Positions 1 to 6,815 of a stretch of 51,595 nucleotides of DNA are shown here, one piece after another. This stretch comes from Mycolicibacterium hodleri (GTDB lineage Bacteria; Actinomycetota; Actinomycetes; Mycobacteriales; Mycobacteriaceae), in contig NZ_RCZG01000025.1 of the NCBI RefSeq assembly GCF_006439015.1, forward strand, positions 1 to 51,595, read 5' to 3'. Position 1 is the first letter of the stretch. Each line of letters starts with the position of its first letter. Made by a program: the position numbers and the translations under genes. The notes below the pieces were generated by a model. That model searched no databases, was not told the DNA's origin, and saw only the letters and a program-made list of their open reading frames with translations.

Positions 1-2
1 AC

Positions 3-326
3 GGCATCGAGACCGGCATCCTCAAACGCCTGCCCCACGGCGCCTACATCGAACTGCACCAACCCCTGGGCCCCGTCGACGACGACGGCCACCCCCTGCC
101 CCTGCACTACCAAGGCGCAGCGCTACCGAAACGGATGAACAAACTCGGCTCCGCCGGCGCCCCCGGCACCGGCAACTTCCTCTACCCCGACCCCGAAGGC
201 GAACAAACCGCACTCGTCGACGCCGCCCACGCCGCCGAACACCGCGCCCAAACCGCCCTCAAACAACGCCAACACACCAACGGCTCCAACGGCAACGGCT
301 CCAACGGCTCCAACGGAAGCGGCTAG
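3..326 (+). CDS. C-terminal part of an unrecognised protein (start outside window)
   Basis: An open frame runs in from the left edge and ends at TAG 324-326. The visible 107 residues include the stretch HQPLGPVDDDGHPLPLHYQG, a basic/Gly segment and a tail of Asn-Gly-Ser repeats written by near-identical 9-12 bp units around 280-322. Codons end almost always in C, and CAA/GAA use is higher than in neighbouring genes, which is suggestive of an accessory gene. I do not recognise the family; the C-terminus of a DUF222/HNH-type accessory protein is a weak alternative. Its stop shares the palindrome CTAG with the convergent TetR gene. The frame is fairly secure; the function is unknown. Confidence 0.55.
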   Translation, partial: GIETGILKRLPHGAYIELHQPLGPVDDDGHPLPLHYQGAALPKRMNKLGSAGAPGTGNFLYPDPEGEQTALVDAAHAAEHRAQTALKQRQHTNGSNGNGSNGSNGSG

Positions 327-952
327 AGGAGCTTCGACGTCCGGCTCGCACCAAACAGCGTGCTCATCAACTCCACGGCATGGTTGATGTGTGCGACGGG
401 ATCGTCCTTCGAGCCCGACCTCGTGCTCACCGCCCACCGATCGAAGCCGGTGCGCAGAACGGTCAGGGCGAGCGCCGCGATCATGTCGGCCGCTTCGTCG
501 TCGGCAGGGCGCCCGAGACGATCGGCAACCAGACCGGCGACGCGCTGTTTGAAGTCATCCAGCTGGCCGAGCATCGCCGAGAGCACACCGGGATGGGCGT
601 GCGCCACGGCAAGGACGTCGTGGAGTTCATCGCGACTCGGCGGATCGGTGACGAGGTTACTTGCGAGCAAGACGAGCAGTTCCCGCAACAGTTTTGGAGG
701 CGGCACCGCAGGTCCCGCACAGAACGCCTGCACGTCGGCGTCGGCCAGGTCGAACGGTCCGTACACGACCGCGGCCTCCTTAGTGGGGAAGTAGTTGAAG
801 AAGGTGCGCGGCGCGATGCCGGCCGCCGCGCTGATCGCCTCTACGGTCACAGCGTCGAACCCTCGTTCGCGGACCAGGCGCAGCGCCACCAGGTGCACGT
901 CGCGGGCCGTCTCACGGCGCCTGCGGGTGCGAAGATCCTCGGTCGATGCCAT
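323..952 (-). CDS. TetR/AcrR family transcriptional regulator
   Basis: A 209-residue protein with an N-terminal TetR helix-turn-helix at about residues 10-60, including VTVEAISAAAGIAPRTFFNY followed by FPTKEAA, the classic recognition helix and following Phe/Tyr-Phe. The remaining ~145 residues form a variable ligand-binding domain. The ATG at 950-952 opens the gene. It is divergent from the acyltransferase at 1025, and the 72-bp gap holds two copies of GCATTNAATGC, the likely operator. TetR proteins normally repress the divergent gene and themselves until a ligand binds; a lipid-type ligand is inferred from the neighbour only. Confidence 0.9.
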   Translation of the reverse strand: MASTEDLRTRRRRETARDVHLVALRLVRERGFDAVTVEAISAAAGIAPRTFFNYFPTKEAAVVYGPFDLADADVQAFCAGPAVPPPKLLRELLVLLASNLVTDPPSRDELHDVLAVAHAHPGVLSAMLGQLDDFKQRVAGLVADRLGRPADDEAADMIAALALTVLRTGFDRWAVSTRSGSKDDPVAHINHAVELMSTLFGASRTSKLL

Positions 953-972
953 CGGGCAAGCTTACACATCAC

Positions 973-1010
973 GCATTCAATGCAGTTTGTGCAACTACTG
1001 CATTGAATGC
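973..1010. promoter_or_regulatory. Twin-palindrome operator, probably for the adjacent TetR regulator
   Basis: Two copies of the 11-bp palindrome GCATTNAATGC lie at 973-983 and 1000-1010, centres 27 bp apart. Together they form a larger inverted repeat with perfect 14-bp arms (973-986 and 997-1010). The site sits 20 bp upstream of the TetR start and 14 bp upstream of the acyltransferase start, where a TetR dimer pair would block both promoters. The repeat is seen directly; the regulator assignment is inferred from position. Confidence 0.75.
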
Positions 1011-1024
1011 ATTACACTGCGTTC

Positions 1025-1846
1025 ATGAGCCTCATCTCACAGTCGACACTTCAGCGCTGGATCGAGAACGTCGCAGATCGCGCCCACCCGGTCGTGTCGG
1101 CCTTCGAGCCCTATGTCGACGGGTTGGACGACCTCCCGGCCGACGGCCGCTTCCTCCTCGTCGGCAACCACACCCAGGCCGGGACCGAGGCGTTGCTGAT
1201 CCCCTATCTGGTGCGGCGCCAGATCGGCATTCGGGTCCGACCGCTGGCCGACCGCCGGTTCGGCAACATCACCGGCTTGGCAGGGGACGTGTTCGCCGCC
1301 GCCGGTGCAGTAGTGGGGTCACGCGACACCGCTCGCGAACTGATGCAGGCCGGCGAGCCCATCCTGGTGTTCCCGGGTGGGGGTCGTGAGATCAGCAAGG
1401 CGAAGGATCAGCTGTACGAGCTGATGTGGAAGGGCCGCACCGGTTTCGCTCGGCTGGCCGCCGAGAACGACTATCCCATCATCCCCGTGGCACTGGTTGG
1501 CGGCGACGACGTCTACCACGTGTTGACCAGTAGCGACGGGCGATGGGCCCGCATGACGAAACCGCTCGCGGCACGCCTCACGGGTGACTCCAACATGGCC
1601 ATCCCCTTGATGCGCGGCATCGGGCCCACGCTGATTCCGCGTCCGCAACGCACATACCTCCGCTTCGGCGCTCCGATCGACACGACCCGACCGAAGCGGG
1701 CGGTCGCCGAGAAATGGGTGGAGACCGTGCAGATGCGGGTGAAGACCGAACTCGAGGCCGACCTCGCCGCACTACTGGAGGTCCGCTCGACGGACCCGTA
1801 CCGTCAGCTCGCGCCCTGGGCGAGGGGTTCGGCCGTCGCCCCCTAG
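1025..1846 (+). CDS. Membrane-associated lipid acyltransferase (PlsC/DGAT-like, TMEM68 type)
   Basis: A 273-residue protein of the LPLAT superfamily. The acyltransferase motif I region reads VGNHTQAGTEALLIPYL near residue 57, an NHxxxxxE variant of HX4D. Further on are FPGGGREISK, GRTGFARLA and PIIPVALVGGDDVY, typical of the DAGAT/TMEM68 branch that acylates glycerolipids or alcohols at the membrane. An ATG exists at 1007, but it lies inside the operator, so ATG 1025 is preferred. The stop shares CTAG with the convergent acyl-CoA ligase gene. Expression is probably controlled by the divergent TetR protein. The exact acceptor is unknown. Confidence 0.85.
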   Translation: MSLISQSTLQRWIENVADRAHPVVSAFEPYVDGLDDLPADGRFLLVGNHTQAGTEALLIPYLVRRQIGIRVRPLADRRFGNITGLAGDVFAAAGAVVGSRDTARELMQAGEPILVFPGGGREISKAKDQLYELMWKGRTGFARLAAENDYPIIPVALVGGDDVYHVLTSSDGRWARMTKPLAARLTGDSNMAIPLMRGIGPTLIPRPQRTYLRFGAPIDTTRPKRAVAEKWVETVQMRVKTELEADLAALLEVRSTDPYRQLAPWARGSAVAP

Positions 1847-3405
1847 ACCTTGCGGCCCGCCGCCTCCCAGTGTGGCTGGCGCAGATCCTTCTTCAGGATC
1901 TTGCCGGTGGGATTTCTGGGCAGTTCCTCGACGATGTCGACGGTCCTCGGGCACTTGTAGGCGGCGAGCCGCTCGCGGGCGAAGGCGATGATCTCCTTCT
2001 CGGTCGCCTCACCCTCGAGGGAGACGACGGCCTTCACCGACTCGCCCCACTTCTCGTCGGGGACACCGATGACGGCGACCTCCGCCACCGCGGGATGTTC
2101 GGCGATCACCCGTTCGACCTCGATCGAGTAGATGTTCTCGCCGCCCGAGATGATCATGTCCTTCAACCGGTCCTCGACGAAGATGTAGCCGTCCTCGTCG
2201 ACCCTGCCGATGTCACCGGTGCGGAACCAGCCGTCCTCGGTGACGGCCTCCTTGGTGGCGTCGGGCTTGTTGTGATAGCCCTTCATCAACTGCTTCGTGC
2301 GGAACCACAATTCACCCTGTTCGCCCTGCTCGACATCTTCGAGACTGTCGGGGTCGACCACCCGCACCTCCGCACCCGGCACCACCCGGCCCGCGCTGCC
2401 CATGCGCTCCTCGTCGCCACTGCGGTGATCTTCCGGGGCCAGCAGGCTGATGACGCCGCCGACCTCGGTCAGCCCGTAGGCCTGGATGAAGTCCGTGTCC
2501 GGCCAGGCCTCGAGGGCTTTCCGCAGCAGCGGCAGCGGCATCGGCGAGGCCCCGTAGCCGTAGGTCTTCAACGCCGAGAACAGCTTCACCGCGTCGTCGC
2601 CGGACTCCAGCACCTTGGCGAGGACGGCGGGCACCAGGAAGGTCCGGTTGGCCCCCGACAGGATGCCGCCAGCCAGTTGCGCCCCGTCCACGTCGCGCGT
2701 CATGTAGCTGGACACGCCGGTGTGGAGCCCCAGCTGCATGTACGACGAGCCGCCGACGTGGAACAGCGGCATGGCGACGAGGTTCTTGTCCCCGTCCTCG
2801 AGTTCCCAGCCGTCGAACGCGCTCACGGTATGCGCGATGAGGTTGGCCTGGGTCAACGAGACGCCCTTCGGCCTGCCGGTCGTGCCGGAGGAGTACATGA
2901 TGATCGCCACGTCGTCAGGTTCGACGTCCTCTGAACGGCCCATCGGCGTCGCGTCGGCCAGCATCGCCTCGTACTCGTCGCCCTCCCTCCCGTCCGGGGT
3001 GACCTCGACGACGAGCTCGACGCTCGTCAGCTTGTCGCGGATCTTCTCGACCGAGGACTTCAGCTCCGCACCCACGATCAGCACCTTGGCGCCGCAATCA
3101 TTGAGCACGTAGTCCAGCTCGTCGGCTGCCAGCCGAAAGTTGATGATCGCCGTCGCAGCACCCAAAGAGGCTGCGGCCAAGGTCGTTTCTACGCAGGCCG
3201 GGTGATTCTTGTCGAGGAATGCGACGACGTCTCCGCGCCCGACACCCCGTTCGCTCAACGCGCCTGCGAGCCGCCGGATGCGTTCATCCCACTGAGACCA
3301 CGTCCAGGTGCGATCTTTGAAGGTGATCGCCTCGTCGTCCGGTTTGGTCTTCGCCCAATGGGCCGTGCGTTCGTCGAGGAAGGTGGGCTCAGCCAGATCG
3401 GACAT
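1843..3405 (-). CDS. Long/medium-chain acyl-CoA synthetase (FadD-type AMP-forming ligase)
   Basis: A 520-residue ANL-superfamily ligase that adenylates a carboxylic acid and transfers it to CoA. The P-loop-like motif YSSGTTGRPKG is at residues 171-181. The YGLTEVGG, WFRTGDIG and DRLKDMIISGGENIYS motifs follow, and the catalytic C-terminal lysine is in NPTGKILKKDLR. The length fits the FadD13/FadD3 size class. It starts 29 bp after the amidohydrolase stop on the same strand, so the two are probably co-transcribed. Mycobacteria have dozens of FadD paralogues, so no specific symbol is given. Several long plus-strand frames here are shadows. Confidence 0.93.
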   Translation of the reverse strand: MSDLAEPTFLDERTAHWAKTKPDDEAITFKDRTWTWSQWDERIRRLAGALSERGVGRGDVVAFLDKNHPACVETTLAAASLGAATAIINFRLAADELDYVLNDCGAKVLIVGAELKSSVEKIRDKLTSVELVVEVTPDGREGDEYEAMLADATPMGRSEDVEPDDVAIIMYSSGTTGRPKGVSLTQANLIAHTVSAFDGWELEDGDKNLVAMPLFHVGGSSYMQLGLHTGVSSYMTRDVDGAQLAGGILSGANRTFLVPAVLAKVLESGDDAVKLFSALKTYGYGASPMPLPLLRKALEAWPDTDFIQAYGLTEVGGVISLLAPEDHRSGDEERMGSAGRVVPGAEVRVVDPDSLEDVEQGEQGELWFRTKQLMKGYHNKPDATKEAVTEDGWFRTGDIGRVDEDGYIFVEDRLKDMIISGGENIYSIEVERVIAEHPAVAEVAVIGVPDEKWGESVKAVVSLEGEATEKEIIAFARERLAAYKCPRTVDIVEELPRNPTGKILKKDLRQPHWEAAGRKV

Positions 3406-3434
3406 GAAAACAGGCTGCCATGACAGGGCCGAAC

Positions 3435-5042
3435 TCAGTCGGATTTGGCATAAACCGGCTTGCCTGCCAAGTAGGTCGCGAGTACGTCCAGGTCCGCGAC
3501 GTCCTGCGCGGGCACCGAACGCGGATCGGCCGACAGCACCACCAGGTCGGCATACTTGCCCACCTCCAGCGAGCCGATGACGTCATCGGCGAACAGTTGC
3601 CACGCCGCGTCCAGCGTCTGCGCTCGGATGGCCTGATCGACCGTCAGCCGTTGCTCCGGCCCCAGCACCCGACCGCTCGGCGCCATGCGGGTGGCCGCGA
3701 CGCTGATGTTGCGCAGCGGCTCCTCGGGGGTGACGGGCGGATCGTTGTGGAGTGAGATCCGCATCCCGGTCGCGACGGCCGACCCGGCGGGCATCCACCG
3801 CGAGCCGTGCTCTGGGCCGAACAGCCCGTCGACCAGGACGTCGCCCCAGTAGTGAATCTGGTCGACGAAGATGCTGCACGTGACGCCTAGGTCGTGGGCG
3901 CGTTGCAGCTGAGCGTCCGTGATGGCGCCGACGTGTTCGAGCCGCAACCGGTGGTCATCGCGCGGGTTGGCTTGCAGCGCTTGCTCGTACACGTCGAGGA
4001 TGGTGTCGACGCCCACGTCCCCCTGCACGTGGCAGGCCATCTGCCACCCGAGGGGGAAGTAGGCGGCGACGATCTCGGTCAGCTGCTCGCGGGTGTAGTT
4101 GGCGTGGCCACACGAGCCCGGCGTCACGCCGATGCTGCGGGTGGCTGCGGTGTCCAGATACGGGAAGGACAGGTCGACGTTGCCGATCCACGGCGACCCG
4201 TCGACCCAGATCTTGATGCCGACCTGGCGGACGACGTCGTCTCCGTTGACCGGCACGGCGGCGGTGGACATCTGCGCAGTGGACATCTCGTAGGTCCGAA
4301 ACCGCACGGTCAGATCGCCCCGAAGCGCGTCCAACGCCGGCCGGAACATCGGGTCGAACGCCATCTCCGAACAGGTCGTCAGGCCGGCCTGATTCAGCCG
4401 AGCGCACTCGGCCAGCAGCATCGCCGGGTAGCCGCCCGGATCGATCGCTCCGCCGACGAGTGGCAACACCGCGGCCGTCTCTTCGGCGGTGCCGTCGAGT
4501 TCGCCTGCGGCGTCACGGCCGTACTTCGCACCCTTGGGGTCGGGGGTGTCGCGGGTCAACCCGAGATGCTTGGCGGCCGCGGAGTTGAAGTACGCCTTGT
4601 GTCCCGAATTGTGGACGATCACCAGCGGGGTGCCGGAAGCAATGCCGTCGAGCCATCCGAGCGTCGGCTCGGGCAGTCCGATCTGGAGCAGTGGATCCCA
4701 GCCGTTGAGGTAGGCCCCCGAGTCACCGCGGACGGCCACCTCGTGTCGGATCGCGGCGAGGACGTCGTCTGCGCTGCGCATGGTGACGGGGCGAATGTCG
4801 ACGATGCGATCGGCCAGCACGATCGCCTCCATCAACGGATGCCCGTGCGCCTCGACCAGCCCCGGCATGACGCAGCCATCGCCGAGTTCGACGATCTCGG
4901 TGTCGGGCCCGATCCAGCTCTCGACGTCGACCCGGTCACCGACCGCGACGACACGCCCGTCGGCCACGGCGAGCGCCTCCGCGGTGGGACGGGCGTCGTC
5001 GACCGTCAGCACGGTCCCGAAGAATGCCAGGTCAGCAGCCAT
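3435..5042 (-). CDS. Metal-dependent amidohydrolase, YtcJ/Amidohydro_3 type (Rv0552-like)
   Basis: A 535-residue TIM-barrel amidohydrolase. The first metal-binding HxH (H66, H68) lies in MPGLVEAHGHPL. Later candidate ligands are in ACHVQGDVG, RLEHVGAI and HNDPPVTPEEPL, and the C-terminus returns to the flanking beta domain at GKYADLVVLSADP. Members hydrolyse C-N bonds such as N-formyl amides; the substrate is not known. M. tuberculosis has a homologue of the same size beside fadD8. Here fadD8 lies 1.8 kb from this gene's 5' end, with three genes between. It leads an apparent two-gene operon with the acyl-CoA ligase. Confidence 0.9.
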   Translation of the reverse strand: MAADLAFFGTVLTVDDARPTAEALAVADGRVVAVGDRVDVESWIGPDTEIVELGDGCVMPGLVEAHGHPLMEAIVLADRIVDIRPVTMRSADDVLAAIRHEVAVRGDSGAYLNGWDPLLQIGLPEPTLGWLDGIASGTPLVIVHNSGHKAYFNSAAAKHLGLTRDTPDPKGAKYGRDAAGELDGTAEETAAVLPLVGGAIDPGGYPAMLLAECARLNQAGLTTCSEMAFDPMFRPALDALRGDLTVRFRTYEMSTAQMSTAAVPVNGDDVVRQVGIKIWVDGSPWIGNVDLSFPYLDTAATRSIGVTPGSCGHANYTREQLTEIVAAYFPLGWQMACHVQGDVGVDTILDVYEQALQANPRDDHRLRLEHVGAITDAQLQRAHDLGVTCSIFVDQIHYWGDVLVDGLFGPEHGSRWMPAGSAVATGMRISLHNDPPVTPEEPLRNISVAATRMAPSGRVLGPEQRLTVDQAIRAQTLDAAWQLFADDVIGSLEVGKYADLVVLSADPRSVPAQDVADLDVLATYLAGKPVYAKSD

Positions 5043-5191
5043 CCGGTCATCCTCGCAGAGGTCTGCGAGAAATCTTCTGGAATTCGTTCTCGGGCCGTGT
5101 CGATTTTCCGGTGCGCCGTTCGACGTAGTTGCGAGGGCACCTCAGGGACGAGGATGGAGGTTGCCCCTTCCCCACTAGAAGGAGACACGAC

Positions 5192-5620
5192 ATGCGCTAC
5201 ATGCTGATCATGCGGTCCACCCCGGAAGCCGAGAAGTTCGTCGCGGAAAACGTCGACTTCAGCGAGATCATCGCGGCGATGGGCGCCTACAACGAAGAGC
5301 TCATCAAGGCCGGCGTGATGCTGGCCGGTGAAGGCCTGACCGGACCCGAGGAGGGGTTCGTCGTCGACTTCAGCAGCGACCCGCCGGTGGTCACCGACGG
5401 CCCGTACGCCGAAGCGAAGGAGCTGTTCAACGGCTTCTGGATCCTCGACGTGTCCTCGATCGACGAGGCCAAGCAGTGGGCTCGCAAGTGCCCATTGGGG
5501 CCCGGGGTCAAGCTCGAGGTGCGCCGCGTGTCCGAGACCGAGGATTTCGATCAGGACAACGAGTGGATCAAGAAGGAGGCCACATGGCGCGAGGAGAACG
5601 ATCCCCGCTACGCGAAGTAG
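5192..5620 (+). CDS. YCII/DGPF-domain protein
   Basis: A 142-residue protein of the YCII-related fold. It begins MRYMLIMRST and carries the signature TDGPYAEAKELFNGFWILDV, a DGPY version of the DGPF motif, then a C-terminal WREENDP segment. The start is set by a strong ribosome site, AGAAGGAG at 5177-5184; the longer frame from 5129 lacks one. DGPF genes usually sit next to ECF42-type sigma factors, and such a factor is encoded about 4 kb downstream at 9686, so the pair may be functionally linked though separated. Biochemical activity is unknown. Confidence 0.88.
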   Translation: MRYMLIMRSTPEAEKFVAENVDFSEIIAAMGAYNEELIKAGVMLAGEGLTGPEEGFVVDFSSDPPVVTDGPYAEAKELFNGFWILDVSSIDEAKQWARKCPLGPGVKLEVRRVSETEDFDQDNEWIKKEATWREENDPRYAK

Positions 5621-5626
5621 CGCCCT

Positions 5627-5663
5627 GCGGTCCCCGGCGGTGCCCCCTTCCGCCGGGGACCGC
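5627..5663. terminator. Bidirectional hairpin terminator
   Basis: A perfect 14-bp GC-rich inverted repeat (5627-5640 and 5650-5663) around a 9-nt loop, without a U-tract. It sits between the convergent DGPF gene (stop 5620) and the secreted-protein gene (stop 5669), where it could terminate both, as in many mycobacterial hairpins lacking U-tails. Confidence 0.75.
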
Positions 5664-5668
5664 GTCAC

Positions 5669-6361
5669 CTAGAAGAACTCGGTGGTGTTCGTGGTGGTGC
5701 CGTTGTCGCATGACACGGTGACGTTCCAGTTCTGGAACTTCGGGATCGCCGGGACGATCACCAGGTCGTACCTGCCATTCGCCGGCAGGAAGAAGCTCCG
5801 CTGGTAGAAGTCCGACGTGTAGGTGCACTGCGCGGCGACGCCGCTGCGGTCGGTGATGTGGGCCGTCAAACCGCCGATCCTGGGATCCCACGACACTCCG
5901 GGGCCCTGCTTCGGCGCGGGTGGCGGTGGCGCGGGTGCCGGGGGCGGCGGCGCGGGTGCCGGGGCCGGCGCACTGGCCTGCCGGCGTGACGCAGCGGCCG
6001 CGTTGTCCGTGGCGGCCTGATCGCGGACCGCAGGGACGACGCAGACCTGGTCACCGCCGAACGCATCGCGCCAGACGAACCCCTGCTTGCAGGTGTTGGG
6101 GCCGTACGTGCCACCGTTGGGCTCCTTGTTCGCGGCCGCCGCGGCATTCTGCGCCGCCGTCTGACTACGCACGTCTGGGGTCACGCAGACCGTGTCGCCC
6201 GAGCGCGCCTCGCGCCAGACGAAACCCTGGATGCAGGTGTCGGGCCCGTACGGCAACGGGTCGGCCGCCGCGGGGGGCCCGGCAGCGACGGATCCCAGGG
6301 CCCCCAGGGCCGCGGCCGAAAGCGCGGCCAGCGTGGTGGCTCTCGCATGTTGACGTGTCAT
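5669..6361 (-). CDS. Secreted protein with two Cys-containing repeats and a Pro-Ala linker
   Basis: A 230-residue exported protein. The N-terminus MTRQHARATTLAALSAAALG... is a typical Sec signal ending near AAADP. Two ~38-residue repeats follow, each with YGPxTCxQGFVWRxA, GDxVCVxPxVR and an Ala-rich end; each repeat has two Cys, probably disulphide-bonded outside the cell. A Pro/Ala linker of about 30 residues joins a C-terminal beta-rich domain ending NTTEFF. The ATG at 6361 is chosen over one at 6499 because AAGGAGG lies 8-9 nt before it and the signal peptide starts there. The function is unknown. Confidence 0.85.
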   Translation of the reverse strand: MTRQHARATTLAALSAAALGALGSVAAGPPAAADPLPYGPDTCIQGFVWREARSGDTVCVTPDVRSQTAAQNAAAAANKEPNGGTYGPNTCKQGFVWRDAFGGDQVCVVPAVRDQAATDNAAAASRRQASAPAPAPAPPPPAPAPPPPAPKQGPGVSWDPRIGGLTAHITDRSGVAAQCTYTSDFYQRSFFLPANGRYDLVIVPAIPKFQNWNVTVSCDNGTTTNTTEFF

Positions 6362-6415
6362 GGTCCATTCCTCCTTCTGGACCGCCCACGAATGGGCAAG
6401 TACCAGCGCAGTGTT

Positions 6416-6439
6416 CGTTGCAAGGGAGTTTCTGCAACG
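6416..6439. repeat. Short inverted repeat upstream of the secreted-protein gene
   Basis: CGTTGCA (6416-6422) and TGCAACG (6433-6439) are perfect arms with a 10-nt spacer, about 55 bp upstream of the minus-strand start at 6361. This is a plausible operator or promoter element; no regulator can be named. Confidence 0.4.
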
Positions 6440-6505
6440 CACGATCGACGCTATGGCCGGTGGCGCCGGGGACCGCGAGTAGTGCGCTACCTGAATCACG
6501 CCCGC

Positions 6506-6748
6506 CTATCTGATGCGGATGCGGATCGGTCCTCGCCACGCGGCGTTCGGATCCAGGACGTCGCCCTTCTGGGTGATGTCCACGCGGCCCTCGTTGGCAA
6601 GGGCGCGGGCTGCATCGCGGGCGTCGTCCATCAGGTCGCGCCATCCGTCACCGCCGACGGCACGGGCGGCGTCGGACGGACAGATGCTCTTCGATGGGCC
6701 TCGCTCGCCGGCCAGCTCGAGGATGCTCGCACGGAGCCTCTGGATCAC
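6506..6748 (-). CDS. DUF3253 family small protein
   Basis: An 80-residue protein starting at a GTG. Its recognisable features are an N-terminal helix (RLRASILELAGERGPSKSIC), the middle PSDAARAVGGDGWRDLMDDAR and the end VDITQKGDVLDPNAAWRGP, matching the winged-helix-like DUF3253 family as I know it. The VDITQKGDV hairpin resembles a wing. It is divergent from fadD8, with 67 bp between starts and a KstR-type site in the gap. The role is unknown. Confidence 0.78.
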   Translation of the reverse strand: MIQRLRASILELAGERGPSKSICPSDAARAVGGDGWRDLMDDARDAARALANEGRVDITQKGDVLDPNAAWRGPIRIRIR

Positions 6749-6791
6749 GTCATCGAGTCAAGCGGATTACCACGGCCCTTGCCACGGTTTC

Positions 6792-6805
6792 TGTAACACG
6801 TTCTA
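6792..6805. promoter_or_regulatory. KstR-type operator upstream of fadD8
   Basis: The 14-mer TGTAACACGTTCTA matches the published KstR consensus TnnAACnnGTTnnA at all eight fixed positions. It ends 10 bp before the fadD8 ATG, where a bound TetR-type repressor would block transcription or initiation. KstR controls cholesterol catabolism genes in actinobacteria. The match is seen; binding is inferred. Confidence 0.75.
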
Positions 6806-6815
6806 ATCTGAAGCC

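Noticed and set aside
1..326. Assignment of the left-edge gene to the 13E12/HNH family
   Set aside because: Composition and C-terminal layout are reminiscent, but no HNH or DUF222 motif is visible in the part present.
1714..2934. Long plus-strand frame over the acyl-CoA ligase
   Set aside because: It is antisense to a gene with complete ANL motifs, has no recognisable domain and arises from high GC content.
3894..5207. 437-residue plus-strand frame over the amidohydrolase
   Set aside because: Antisense shadow; the minus strand has the full amidohydrolase motifs.
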